Made by a program: the position numbers and the translations under genes
Shown: in pieces, positions 16,033 through 25,217 of the stretch
Layout: each line of letters opens with the position of its first letter
Numbering within the stretch: the stretch's first letter is position 1
Assembly (NCBI GenBank): GCA_902592655.1
Contig: CACJFE010000002.1
Coordinates: 62,001-126,000, forward strand
Origin: an uncultured Pelagibacteraceae bacterium
Lineage (GTDB): Bacteria; Pseudomonadota; Alphaproteobacteria; Pelagibacterales; Pelagibacteraceae
DNA: 64,000 bases
Reading direction: 5' to 3'
Notes under the pieces: generated by a model
Database searches by the model: none
What the model saw: only the letters and a program-made list of their open reading frames with translations
Told to the model about the DNA's origin: nothing

Positions 16033-16538
16033 AGATCTTTTGGCTTTATAAATGATATTAATTTTCCTTTAACTTTTGATAACTTTTCCCAATCATTGAA
16101 ATTAAAACTTACTTCAGCAACGGCTGCAGTAGGAAATTTTCTTTTTAAATTTTCAAATTGTTCAGAGTTTTCTTTAAGACAGATTCGATTTATGAGTTCA
16201 CTAATTGAAGGTTCATGATTGATTAAAAGTAAAGTTTTATAATTATCAACTGTTTGTTTTAAGATATGAATAATTTCATCCTCACTAGCATGATAAAGCG
16301 CTTTTTTTTTAATAATTTTCTTAAAACTGATTTTTTCTGACAATATATTTAATGTTTGTATTGTCCTTTTAGAGGATGAGCAATAAACTAAATCAAATTT
16401 TAATTTCTTTTTAATAAAAAATTCACAAATTAATTTTGCTGAATTTACCCCTCTTTTATTCAATGGCCTGTCATGATCATCTAAATCTGGAAAATCCCAA
16501 CTAGATTTAGCATGTCTCATAGCATATAATTTAAACAT
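16014..16538 (-). CDS. sixA: Phosphohistidine phosphatase, SixA family
   Basis: A histidine-phosphatase-superfamily protein of 174 residues. The catalytic RHAKSS motif gives Arg8-His9 near the start, the second catalytic His is in LLINHEP, and 'RPLNKRG' is typical of SixA. SixA removes phosphate from histidine in phosphorelay and nitrogen-PTS proteins. It is convergent with phoB, sharing 19 bases, and divergent from ppk with a 22-base gap. Its position among phosphate genes suggests a link, but the target is not shown by the sequence. Confidence 0.85.
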   Translation of the reverse strand: MFKLYAMRHAKSSWDFPDLDDHDRPLNKRGVNSAKLICEFFIKKKLKFDLVYCSSSKRTIQTLNILSEKISFKKIIKKKALYHASEDEIIHILKQTVDNYKTLLLINHEPSISELINRICLKENSEQFENLKRKFPTAAVAEVSFNFNDWEKLSKVKGKLISFIKPKDLQTSKE

Positions 16539-16560
16539 ATTTTTAATTTAACATTTAAAT

Positions 16561-18687
16561 ATGTCGAAAGCATCATTTTCAGAAAACGCTAATATTAGCA
16601 ATCAACTCATAAACAGAGAATTATCTTGGCTTCAGTTTAATGATCGTGTTTTAGAAGAGTCAAAAGATAAAACAAATCCTCTATTTGAAAGAGTAAAATT
16701 TTTATCAATCGCAGGTACAAATTTAGATGAATTTTTTATGGTAAGAGTCGCTGGACTTTTTAATCAAATTAAAGATGGTTTTGACGAATTAAGCGCAGAT
16801 GGATTAACTGCAGAGGATCAATTGAATAGGGTCGTATTAAAAACTAAAGATCTATTAAAGAAGCAAAACGAAGCATTCCTAGAGTTGAAAAAAGAGTTAT
16901 CGAAAGAAAAAATTTTCATTCGAAAAATATCAGAACTAAATAAGAAGGATCTTATGTATCTAAGAGAATATTTTCAGGAAACAATTTATCCTATAATAAC
17001 ACCTACTGCCATTGACCCATCACATCCCTTTCCTTTTATACCAAATAAAGGCCAAGCAATTTTACTAAGAATGACTAGAATAAAAAAAAAAAGAGAACTA
17101 AATGCAATTATAGTTATACCAAGAGCACTTCCAAAATTTGTATCTCTAAACAATTCTGAAACAATAAATGAATTTGTCACAATTGATGACGTAATTTGTA
17201 AATTTGCTAATGAAATATTTCCAGACCATAATATCGAGGCAAGTTTGCAGTTTAAAATAATTAGAGACAGCGAAATTGAAATAGATGATGAAGCTGCTGA
17301 TCTTGTGAGATATTTTGAAAAAGCAATTAAGAAAAGAAGAAGGGGAAACGTAGTTAAACTCGAAGTACTCACTAATTCAAACAAAAAACTTTTAAATTTT
17401 ATTTCAAAAAAATTTAAAATGGATGAAGATCATATTTATGAGGTTGAAGGATTGGTTGGAATACAAGATATAGATGAAATTTGTAAAAAGAAAGATCCAA
17501 AGCTGAGATTTAAAAAGTTTAATCCTAGAGAAGTTGAAAGATTGAAGGAATTTGATGATAAATTTTTTTCAGCTATAAGAAGTAAAGATTTTGTTGTACA
17601 CCACCCTTTTGAAACTTTTGATGTAGTAATTCAATTTTTAGAAGCTGCAGCAAAAGATCCCAAAGTTATCGGTATCAAACAAACTTTGTATCGAACCACA
17701 CCTGACTCTCCTATCGTAAAAGCACTAAGTAGAGCAGCAGAAAACGGAAAAGTTGTTACAGCCGTAATAGAAATAAAAGCTCGATTTGATGAGGAAGCTA
17801 ATATTGAATTATCTAGGAAACTAGAGAAAGCTGGCGTTCAAATTGTTTACGGATTCGCAAAATATAAAACGCATGCAAAGGCAAGTTTAGTTTTAAGAAA
17901 AGAAGGAGCTAAAACGCGAAGCTATGTTCACTTAGGTACAGGAAACTATCATCCAATTAACGCAAAAATTTATACTGACTTATCGCTGTTTAGCTCTAAT
18001 CAAGACTTGGCCAAAGATGTCGAAAAATTTTTCAATTATGTAACTGGTTATGCAAAACCAAAAAAATTGAATAAAATTTTTATGTCTCCATTAAATAGCA
18101 GGAATTTTTTTGAAAAAAAAATTGAAAATGAAATTGTAAATGCAAGTAAAGGAAAACCTGCAGAAATATGGGCAAAAATGAATTCTCTTGTAGACCCTGG
18201 AATTATTAAGAAATTTTATGAAGCTTCAAACGCAGGAGTAAAGATAAATTTATCGGTAAGAGGAGTATGTTGCTTAAGACCTGGAATTAAAGGTCAATCT
18301 GAAAATATAAAAGTAAAAAGCCTTATTGGCAGATTTTTAGAACACTCAAGAATTTATTGTTTTGCAAATGGTAGTTCTATGCCCTCTCGAGAGAATCAGG
18401 TATATATTTCATCTGCAGATTTAATGCCTAGAAATTTAGATAGAAGAATTGAAATTATAATTCCGATAGAAAACAATACTGTACATGAGCAAATTTTAGA
18501 TCAAATTATGTTAGCCAACTTTAAAGATAAATCGGAAACATGGTATTTAGATAGCATAGGAAACTATCATAAAGAACAAGAAAAAGGCTTTTCCGCACAT
18601 TCCTATTTCATGAAGAATCCAAGTTTATCAGGTCGCGGTAAGTCAATTTTAAGAGCTAAACCTCAAAATTTGAGATTAGTAAAATGA
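16561..18687 (+). CDS. ppk: Polyphosphate kinase 1
   Basis: Makes polyphosphate from ATP, or the reverse. The 708-residue protein has the PPK1 N-terminal domain (NRELSWLQFNDRVLEE), the middle domain, and two phospholipase-D-like C-terminal domains. The expected catalytic histidines are His438 (KYKTHAKAS) and His595 (FLEHSRIYCF). It overlaps ppx by 4 bases, so storage and release are expressed together. No Pho-box-like site was seen in the 22-base gap before it. Placement downstream of phoB extends the phosphate island. Confidence 0.97.
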   Translation: MSKASFSENANISNQLINRELSWLQFNDRVLEESKDKTNPLFERVKFLSIAGTNLDEFFMVRVAGLFNQIKDGFDELSADGLTAEDQLNRVVLKTKDLLKKQNEAFLELKKELSKEKIFIRKISELNKKDLMYLREYFQETIYPIITPTAIDPSHPFPFIPNKGQAILLRMTRIKKKRELNAIIVIPRALPKFVSLNNSETINEFVTIDDVICKFANEIFPDHNIEASLQFKIIRDSEIEIDDEAADLVRYFEKAIKKRRRGNVVKLEVLTNSNKKLLNFISKKFKMDEDHIYEVEGLVGIQDIDEICKKKDPKLRFKKFNPREVERLKEFDDKFFSAIRSKDFVVHHPFETFDVVIQFLEAAAKDPKVIGIKQTLYRTTPDSPIVKALSRAAENGKVVTAVIEIKARFDEEANIELSRKLEKAGVQIVYGFAKYKTHAKASLVLRKEGAKTRSYVHLGTGNYHPINAKIYTDLSLFSSNQDLAKDVEKFFNYVTGYAKPKKLNKIFMSPLNSRNFFEKKIENEIVNASKGKPAEIWAKMNSLVDPGIIKKFYEASNAGVKINLSVRGVCCLRPGIKGQSENIKVKSLIGRFLEHSRIYCFANGSSMPSRENQVYISSADLMPRNLDRRIEIIIPIENNTVHEQILDQIMLANFKDKSETWYLDSIGNYHKEQEKGFSAHSYFMKNPSLSGRGKSILRAKPQNLRLVK

Positions 18688-20189
18688 AACCAGAATTAAA
18701 AAATCTTTTTAAATTTCAGTCTAATAAAAAGTCTAAGCAAGCCATAATAGATCTTGGATCAAATTCAGTAAGAATGCTCATATACGATAATTTTAAAATT
18801 TCTCCAATCCCAGTCTTTAATGAAAAAGCAGTTTGCAAACTTGGAAAAAATTTAGATAAATCTAAAAAACTAAATCCCGATGGAATTAAAGGTTCTTTAA
18901 AAGTTCTAAATAGATTTAAAGAAATTTTAGATATTTCAGACGTTCAAGATTTAGAAATTATTGCAACAGCAGCTTTTAGAGAGGCCACTGATGCAAGTGA
19001 ATTTTTAAGAGAAATTGAAAAAATATTTAATAAAAAACCACTAGTATTATCTGGCGAGGAAGAAGCAAGAACATCAGCAAATGGTGTAATGGTAGGATTT
19101 GATGAAGTAGATGGATTAGTTGCAGATTTAGGAGGTGGAAGTTTAGAACTTGCCAGAGTTTCTAAAAATCAAATTTTTGAAACAACCTCTTTACCTCTTG
19201 GAGTATTAAGACTTGAAAATAATCCTATTATAAAAAAAAGAAATTTGGGAAAATATGTTAGAAAACTTTTAAGAGATGAAAAATGGCTTTCTAAAAAGAA
19301 ATTTAAAAATATTTATTTGGTAGGAGGTACTTGGAGATCATTATTTAAATATCATCTCTTTAAAGAAAAACACCCACTACATATTTTGCACCAATATAAA
19401 CTCTCAAAAGATGTAGCAGTAAAATACTTAAATAGAATTTCAAAATTTAATAAATCATCTTTGAAATCAATGGAATATATTACTAAATCTAGAACTCCCT
19501 ATTTACCTTTTAGCTCTATAATACTTAACGAAATAATTGAAGCAGCAAGCCCATCAAAAGTTATTTGCTCAATCAGTGGACTGAGAGAGGGGCATATGAA
19601 TACAATTATAAACCAAGGAATGAACGAGGATGAAATTTTCAAATTAAAAACTGATGGTATATCTTTTAAAAAAGGGGACTATGGAAAGAGTTTTGAGAAA
19701 TATTTTAATTTTATTTCACCATTATTTGAAGACAACGAATATTTTAATCGAAGATTACTAACCTTGGCTTGCATCTTAAGTAAAATGGATTGGGGCCTAG
19801 GAGCTTTTCAAAAAGCAGAATTAGTTTTTATGGAAGTGTTAAATACTCCATTACTAAAACTAGAACATAGAGATAGAGTAAAAGTTGCATCAGCAAGTTT
19901 TTGGAGACATTGTGGCTTAAAATATAATCCGAATTATCAGTTTTTATCCTTATTAAATAACAACGAAATTTTATCCTCAAAGCAAGTGGGATCTGCTTTA
20001 AGATTAGCAGAGTCACTCACTAGCATGTCTTCTTTGTTGTTAGATGAATTTAAAATTTATAAAAGAAATAAGACTATTTTTTTGAAAATACCTAACAATC
20101 ATAGCGATATAGTCTCAAAACAAGTAACTAAAAGACTTAAAAACCTGGCAAGAGAGATGAATGTCGACTCCAATATCATTTATTCTTGA
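18684..20189 (+). CDS. ppx: Exopolyphosphatase (Ppx/GppA family)
   Basis: Releases phosphate from polyphosphate ends, or hydrolyses pppGpp. The 501-residue protein has the actin-like ATPase fold with IDLGSNSVRMLIYD near the start, ATAAFREATDA, and the 'VADLGGGSLEL' phosphate loop. A C-terminal HD-like helical domain (about 310-500) completes the usual length. The start overlaps ppk. A hairpin at 20282-20310 lies about 90 bases downstream, between it and the convergent aquaporin gene. Confidence 0.94.
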   Translation: MKPELKNLFKFQSNKKSKQAIIDLGSNSVRMLIYDNFKISPIPVFNEKAVCKLGKNLDKSKKLNPDGIKGSLKVLNRFKEILDISDVQDLEIIATAAFREATDASEFLREIEKIFNKKPLVLSGEEEARTSANGVMVGFDEVDGLVADLGGGSLELARVSKNQIFETTSLPLGVLRLENNPIIKKRNLGKYVRKLLRDEKWLSKKKFKNIYLVGGTWRSLFKYHLFKEKHPLHILHQYKLSKDVAVKYLNRISKFNKSSLKSMEYITKSRTPYLPFSSIILNEIIEAASPSKVICSISGLREGHMNTIINQGMNEDEIFKLKTDGISFKKGDYGKSFEKYFNFISPLFEDNEYFNRRLLTLACILSKMDWGLGAFQKAELVFMEVLNTPLLKLEHRDRVKVASASFWRHCGLKYNPNYQFLSLLNNNEILSSKQVGSALRLAESLTSMSSLLLDEFKIYKRNKTIFLKIPNNHSDIVSKQVTKRLKNLAREMNVDSNIIYS

Positions 20190-20281
20190 AAATTAATAAA
20201 TCTTTAACTTAATTTAAATATTTTTTTAGCATTTATATATTATTAACTGATTATCAGTCTCCCAACTGTTGTTAATTAATT

Positions 20282-20310
20282 AGCCCAAGGTACCAATATT
20301 TCCTTGGGCT
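20282..20310. terminator. Hairpin between ppx and the aquaporin gene
   Basis: AGCCCAAGG (20282-20290) pairs perfectly with CCTTGGGCT (20302-20310) around an 11-base loop. It ends 9 bases from the aquaporin stop codon, so it most likely ends the minus-strand ars-like unit and may also serve ppx. No long T run follows. Confidence 0.65.
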
Positions 20311-20319
20311 GCCCTCCAA

Positions 20320-20967
20320 TTACAAAATAATTTTTCTGATTAAATAGACAGCCAATATTCCACCAAGCATCTCAGCAATGATATAGCTAGGAGTATTTAA
20401 GTAATTAATTCCAGTAAATGTGTCTGTAAAAGTTCTTGCGATTGCTACCGCTGGATTTGCAAAAGAAGTTGAAGAGGTAAACCAATACCCCGCTGTTATA
20501 AAAGTAGCTACTGATGAAGCGACCGCAAGTTTGCCGCTCTTTAAAGATCCAAATATCACAAAAATTAATCCAAAAGTTGCAATGATCTCAGCTGTAAAAA
20601 TATTTATTCCAGGTCTAATCTTCTGTGAAAGCTGCAACAAAGGAAGATCAAACATAAAATTTGCTAACATTACCCCTAACATGCAACCTAAGATTTGAGC
20701 AGAGATATAAGTGATAATTAAATTTTTTTTAATCTTGTTGGTAAAATACATTGCTAAAGTAACGACAGGATTGAAATGTGCGCCGGAGATATCACCGATT
20801 GATGTAATCAGAACAAATAATCCTGCACCTGTAGCTAAAGTATTCGCTATTAACATTACAGCGATATCATCAGTTAGATTTTGAGCCATAATACCTGAAC
20901 CAACAATAATCATGACTAAAAAACAACTTCCTATAAATTCACCAATAAATATCTTTTTACTTTTCAT
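20320..20967 (-). CDS. aqpS: MIP-family channel, probable aquaglyceroporin of arsenic resistance (AqpS-like)
   Basis: A six-helix channel of 215 residues. Both pore half-helix motifs are present: NPV at residues 66-68 (SGAHFNPVVT) and NPA at 171-173 (FANPAVAIAR), with the selectivity-filter Arg178. It overlaps arsC by 11 bases. In Sinorhizobium a similar channel, AqpS, replaces the arsenite pump and lets arsenite leave after ArsC reduces arsenate. The altered first NPA motif fits this group. A general water or glycerol channel remains possible. Confidence 0.85.
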   Translation of the reverse strand: MKSKKIFIGEFIGSCFLVMIIVGSGIMAQNLTDDIAVMLIANTLATGAGLFVLITSIGDISGAHFNPVVTLAMYFTNKIKKNLIITYISAQILGCMLGVMLANFMFDLPLLQLSQKIRPGINIFTAEIIATFGLIFVIFGSLKSGKLAVASSVATFITAGYWFTSSTSFANPAVAIARTFTDTFTGINYLNTPSYIIAEMLGGILAVYLIRKIIL

Positions 20968-21400
20968 TTTTTACCCAATGTTTAATTTTTTCATTAATTA
21001 TATTATAAGTTTCTTCAGCTATTAAATTTATTTTATCTTTATTTTTAGTTTTTTTTATTTTTTCAACAGGGTCCGCGATGTCCCAGTGCGTAATGGTCTT
21101 TTTTTTGGGCCATACAGGACAAACTTCTTTATTGGCGTTATTACAAACTGTAATCACGTAATCAATATCAATATCATTTTTTAAAAATTCATCAAAATTT
21201 TTCGAATAATACGTGGCTAAATTAAATTTTTTTCCTTCAAGATACTCTTTAATGTAGGGATTGATTTTTCCTGAAGGATTACTTCCAGCGCTAAATGCGA
21301 TGAATTGATTTCGGAAATTATTGTTTACAATACTTTCCGCTATTATGCTTCTCGCAGAGTTTCCAGTACAAACAAATAATATTGTTTTTATTTTCCTCAT
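20957..21400 (-). CDS. arsC: Arsenate reductase, low-molecular-weight phosphatase type (ArsC)
   Basis: A 147-residue thioredoxin-type arsenate reductase or protein tyrosine phosphatase fold. The P-loop CTGNSAR gives Cys11 and Arg17, and HWDIADP carries the general acid Asp. A 'CNNANKEVCPVWP' segment supplies the further cysteines used in the disulfide cascade of ArsC, which favours arsenate reductase over a plain phosphatase. The gene overlaps the aquaporin gene. No arsR repressor or arsB/acr3 pump is nearby. Confidence 0.88.
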   Translation of the reverse strand: MRKIKTILFVCTGNSARSIIAESIVNNNFRNQFIAFSAGSNPSGKINPYIKEYLEGKKFNLATYYSKNFDEFLKNDIDIDYVITVCNNANKEVCPVWPKKKTITHWDIADPVEKIKKTKNKDKINLIAEETYNIINEKIKHWVKNEK

Positions 21401-21426
21401 AAAAAATGTATTGAAGTGTCCCGAAC

Positions 21427-21660
21427 TTACGGAACCAAAATTTGATAAAAACCAATAATAAATAATGGAATCTGTAACCCAAAATTGGTTAATATTGCTT
21501 TATCCTTAGAAATAAAACCTGCAATTGTCCAACCAACAACTCCCGCTCCATGAAACATTATATTTACTGGATACATATTCAAATTTGTTAATAAAATACC
21601 TGTAAGAACTAAAAAAGTACTTAACCATTTAAGGTATTTTTTAATAAACTTCATAATCAA
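21427..21660 (-). CDS. Small membrane protein, DUF6552-like
   Basis: A 77-residue protein with two or three hydrophobic helices (about 12-28, 35-50 and 57-75), and a 'MFHGAGVVGWTIAGF' core that recalls the conserved small membrane family DUF6552. Function is unknown. It starts 27 bases downstream of gcrA and ends 26 bases before arsC on the same strand, so it could belong to either unit. There is no signal peptide, and the loops are basic at the N-terminus. Confidence 0.7.
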   Translation of the reverse strand: MIMKFIKKYLKWLSTFLVLTGILLTNLNMYPVNIMFHGAGVVGWTIAGFISKDKAILTNFGLQIPLFIIGFYQILVP

Positions 21661-21687
21661 TTATATGATTGTAATGTTAAAGTTTTG

Positions 21688-22182
21688 TTAACCAGACGAG
21701 GCTTTAACTTTTTTCTCGATAAATTCTGGAATCTCATCACCAAGATCATCGTCTTTTTGATTTTTAGGTTGAAAGGCATACAAAACATGAAGTTTGCAAT
21801 AAGGAAAATCTCCCTCAGGTTTTCTACCGCAAAAATAGAATTTTTCTTCATTAGGATGACCTATAGGCCACTTGCAAGTTTCATCTGTAAGTTCTTCTAG
21901 AGATTTAGGGTTTTCTGGCTCGAAATTTTTATCTAGTAAAATTGATTGAAATTTAGCTTTTCTTGATGTTGGAGCCGGTCCTCTTCTAATCTGCTTATTA
22001 TCATTGGTTCTAGGTGAATTAGATTGCTTAGAAGGCGCTCTAGCTTCTAAATTTAACCTATGAGCTTTACCGATTACGGCGTTTCTAGTGGTGTCACCCA
22101 ATGCTTCAGCGATCTGACTTGCAGTATGCCCTTTAGACCAAAGTTCTTTTAATTTAGCGACTTTTTCTTCTGTCCAACTCAT
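21688..22182 (-). CDS. gcrA: Cell cycle regulator GcrA
   Basis: An alphaproteobacterial transcription factor that binds sigma-70 RNA polymerase and methylated GANTC sites. The N-terminal 45 residues carry the diagnostic DNA-binding domain starting MSWTEEKVAKLKELW, with GHTASQIAEALG and 'TRNAVIGKAHRL'. The C-terminal part has 'CKWPIGHP' and paired cysteines (FYFCGRKPEGDFPYCKLH), the conserved sigma-interacting segment. Length 164 residues is normal. It works with the CcrM methyltransferase, which is not in the window. Confidence 0.95.
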   Translation of the reverse strand: MSWTEEKVAKLKELWSKGHTASQIAEALGDTTRNAVIGKAHRLNLEARAPSKQSNSPRTNDNKQIRRGPAPTSRKAKFQSILLDKNFEPENPKSLEELTDETCKWPIGHPNEEKFYFCGRKPEGDFPYCKLHVLYAFQPKNQKDDDLGDEIPEFIEKKVKASSG

Positions 22183-22318
22183 AGTATATAATTACAATAT
22201 TTAGTAATTATTAAAAACTTAGGGCATAATATTGGGGTTTAAAACATTAAAACACATCAAAGCTGTGAGTAGATTTAGTTTTGCACAGTTTTTTTAATAA
22301 CAGGTTATAAGACTATCA

Positions 22319-23131
22319 ATGGTTGAAATTTCGAAAAAATATAAAATTGGAAAAAGAAGATTCGGATTAGTTAATTGGTACGGAACGTGGACTTTATACA
22401 AAAAAGAAGTTCTTAGATTTTTAATTGTGTGGATACAAACTATTTTTTCTCCACTAATTTCATCTTTACTCTTTTTACTTGTTTTATCATTAGCTATTGG
22501 GGCAGATAGAGGTGATGTGCTTGGAGTGCCTTTCATAACTTTTTTAGCGCCAGGGTTGATTTCAATGCAGGTAATTCAACAATCTTTTTCTCATTCTTCG
22601 TCATCTTTTATGATTAAAAAAATTGATGGAACTATAGTTGATTTATTATTTGCTCCTTTATCTGCTGGAGAAGTTACAATTTCAGTTTCTCTTGCGGCTG
22701 TATCAAGAAGTGTATTAATTGGAATAGTTTCGATTATAGTATTTAAATTAATTATAGATCTTGAAATCAAAAACTATTTAACACTTATAGCATTTACGTT
22801 GCTTTCATCTTTTGTTTTAGGAAATATAGGAATAATCGCTGGATTATGGGCTGAAAAATTCGATCATATGGCAACAGTTACTAATTTTGTAATAGTTCCA
22901 TTGTCCTTCTTATCAGGTACCTTTTATTCAATAGAGAGACTTCCAGACTTTTTGCAAGCAGTAAGCAAAGTAAATCCATTTTTTTATATGATTGATGGTT
23001 TTAGATATAGTTTTATCGGCACGTCAGACGGTTCAATTTCTATTGGTTTAGTATATTTAACTGCCTTAAGCTTTGTTAGCTGGCTTGTTTGTTATTTATT
23101 GTATAAAAAAGGTTATAAAATAAAATCATGA
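22319..23131 (+). CDS. ABC-2 type transporter permease
   Basis: A six-helix inner membrane permease of 270 residues of the ABC-2 group. Visible features are 'PLISSLLFLLVLSLAIG', the 'FLAPGLISMQVIQQSF' segment and 'PLSFLSGTFYSIERLP', typical of YadH-like exporters. The ATPase partner is not adjacent, since the next gene is argD (4-base overlap). The substrate is unknown. A TTGCAC/TATAAG pair at 22281-22311 may be the promoter. The order permease-argD-argF is seen in other alphaproteobacteria, so the pairing looks inherited. Confidence 0.88.
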   Translation: MVEISKKYKIGKRRFGLVNWYGTWTLYKKEVLRFLIVWIQTIFSPLISSLLFLLVLSLAIGADRGDVLGVPFITFLAPGLISMQVIQQSFSHSSSSFMIKKIDGTIVDLLFAPLSAGEVTISVSLAAVSRSVLIGIVSIIVFKLIIDLEIKNYLTLIAFTLLSSFVLGNIGIIAGLWAEKFDHMATVTNFVIVPLSFLSGTFYSIERLPDFLQAVSKVNPFFYMIDGFRYSFIGTSDGSISIGLVYLTALSFVSWLVCYLLYKKGYKIKS

Positions 23132-24294
23132 GTAAAATTTTAAACACTTATAACAGAAAGAAAATTTCTTTTTCCAAGGGAAAAGGAAGTTTCTTATATA
23201 CAGCAAATGGTAAGAAATATTTAGATTTCGTTCAAGGAATTGCTGTTAACTGCCTTGGTCATGCTAATGATTATTTAATAAGATCTATTAATAAACAATC
23301 TAAAAAATTATGGCACGTTTCTAACGTTTTTACTATACCTGAGCAAGAGAGATTAGCAAAAAGATTAGTACAAAAAACATTTGCAGATTATGTAACTTTT
23401 CAAAATTCCGGTGCTGAAGCGACAGAGGCAGCTATTAAATTTGCTAGAAGATATTTTTATTCAAAAGGTCAACCAAGAAAAAATAGAGTTCTTTGCATCA
23501 ATAATAGTTTCCATGGAAGAACCATCGCAGCTATTTTTGCCAGCAATAGTAAAAAAGCTATAGAAGGTTTTAAACCAAAAGTAGACGGCTTCGATCATTT
23601 CAACTTTGGTGATCACAGAGGTTTAGAAAAAGCAATAACCAGTAGAACCGCTGCTATCATGGTTGAGACAATAATGGGAGAAGGAGGCATTAAAGTTATT
23701 CCTGACTTTTGTCTCAAAGGCTTAAGAAAGCTATGTAATAAGAAAAAAATTTTATTAATACTTGATGAAGTGCAATGTGGTATTGGAAGAAGTGGTAAAT
23801 TTTTTGCCTATGAATATGCAAAAATTAAACCAGATATCGTTCCAATAGCAAAAGGTATAGGCGGTGGCTTTCCAATAGGTGCAGTTTTAGTTAATAAAAA
23901 AGTAGCTTCAGGTATGAAGCCCGGAACACATGGCTCAACATTTGGTGGAAATCCTTTAGCAATGAGCGCTGGAAATGCTGTCATGGATATGATGTTTAAA
24001 AAAGGTTTTTTAAATAATGTTAGCACTAATGGAAAATATTTTATAAATCAACTTGATAAAATAAAAAATAAGTATCCTAAAATTATTAAAGAAGTAAGAG
24101 GTAAAGGACTTCTCATTGGACTCTGTCTTCACGTAAATCAAGCTAAATTTATTCAAAAACTTTTAGATAATAATTTGTTGACAGTAAGAGCTGCAGAAAA
24201 TGTTGTCAGACTTTTGCCTCCTTTAAATGTAACAAAGAGTGAAATAAACTTAGGTTTAAAAATAATAGAAAAAGTTTGTAAAAATTTTAAATGA
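23128..24294 (+). CDS. argD: Acetylornithine/succinyldiaminopimelate aminotransferase
   Basis: A PLP-dependent class III aminotransferase of 388 residues that makes N-acetylornithine for arginine synthesis, and perhaps succinyl-diaminopimelate for lysine. Motifs include 'FQNSGAEATEAAIK', 'NSFHGRT', LDEVQCGIGRSG and the PLP lysine in IAKGIGGGFP. The length is that of ArgD. It overlaps both neighbours by 4 bases and is followed by argF, the usual arginine pair. Confidence 0.95.
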   Translation: MSKILNTYNRKKISFSKGKGSFLYTANGKKYLDFVQGIAVNCLGHANDYLIRSINKQSKKLWHVSNVFTIPEQERLAKRLVQKTFADYVTFQNSGAEATEAAIKFARRYFYSKGQPRKNRVLCINNSFHGRTIAAIFASNSKKAIEGFKPKVDGFDHFNFGDHRGLEKAITSRTAAIMVETIMGEGGIKVIPDFCLKGLRKLCNKKKILLILDEVQCGIGRSGKFFAYEYAKIKPDIVPIAKGIGGGFPIGAVLVNKKVASGMKPGTHGSTFGGNPLAMSAGNAVMDMMFKKGFLNNVSTNGKYFINQLDKIKNKYPKIIKEVRGKGLLIGLCLHVNQAKFIQKLLDNNLLTVRAAENVVRLLPPLNVTKSEINLGLKIIEKVCKNFK

Positions 24295-25217
24295 GAAACT
24301 TTATAAATATCTCTGACTGTTCCTCAGATGAGCTGAGAGTAATAATTGAGGAGGCAAAAAAGAGAAAACAGAATAGATCTGGATTAAATAAATCTGCCCC
24401 TGATAAAGATAAACCTTTTGAGGGTAAGTCAATGGCTATGATTTTTGAGAAACCATCTACTAGAACAAGAATGTCATTCGATATTGCTGTTAAACAACTA
24501 GGAGGTTCATCAATTATTTTAAATCCAGATGGAATACATTATGGCAAAGGAGACGAGACTTTAAAAGATACAGCAAAAGTTTTATCAGAGTATGTCGATA
24601 TTGTTATGTTGAGAACTTCCTCCCACAAAAATTTAGAAGAGTTCGGAAAACATTTAGATATCCCAATTATCAACGGTCTTTCTGATGTTAGCCATCCGTG
24701 TCAGATTATGTCTGATATTCTTACTTACGAAGAAAGTAATGGCTCCATTGAGGGTAAAACTGTTTGTTGGATCGGAGACGGTAATAATAATATGTCAAAT
24801 TCCCTGATTGAAGCCGCAAGTAAATTTAATTTTCAACTTAATATAGGCTGTCCAAAAAAATATTCTCCTAATAAGAATATATTAAATCTAGCTAAAAAAG
24901 AGAGAGTAAAATTAACAATTACTTCTAAACCTTTAGAAGCAGTTATTGGAGCTGATTGTGTAATGACAGATAAATGGATCTCAATGAATGATAAAGTAAA
25001 TAAAGCTTCTAAAAAGAAAACTTTAAAACCTTACCAAGTTAATAATAAATTAATGAAAAGGGCTAATTCAAATGCCATATTTATGCATTGTCTTCCAGTG
25101 GGAAGAGGTGAAGAGGTTACAAATGAAGTTATAGATGGAAAGCAATCTGTAGTTTGGAGACAAGCATTAAATAGAGTGCACGCTCAAAAAAGTATTATAA
25201 AGTGGTGTCTCGATTAA
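24291..25217 (+). CDS. argF: Ornithine carbamoyltransferase
   Basis: Makes citrulline from ornithine and carbamoyl phosphate. The 308-residue protein has the carbamoyl phosphate loop EKPSTRTRMSF, the HPCQIMSD motif, and HCLPVGRGEE near the C-terminus with the ornithine-side Cys. The start overlaps argD by 4 bases, and the stop overlaps the convergent cytochrome c gene by 4 bases. No ARG-box operator could be recognised. Confidence 0.96.
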   Translation: MRNFINISDCSSDELRVIIEEAKKRKQNRSGLNKSAPDKDKPFEGKSMAMIFEKPSTRTRMSFDIAVKQLGGSSIILNPDGIHYGKGDETLKDTAKVLSEYVDIVMLRTSSHKNLEEFGKHLDIPIINGLSDVSHPCQIMSDILTYEESNGSIEGKTVCWIGDGNNNMSNSLIEAASKFNFQLNIGCPKKYSPNKNILNLAKKERVKLTITSKPLEAVIGADCVMTDKWISMNDKVNKASKKKTLKPYQVNNKLMKRANSNAIFMHCLPVGRGEEVTNEVIDGKQSVVWRQALNRVHAQKSIIKWCLD

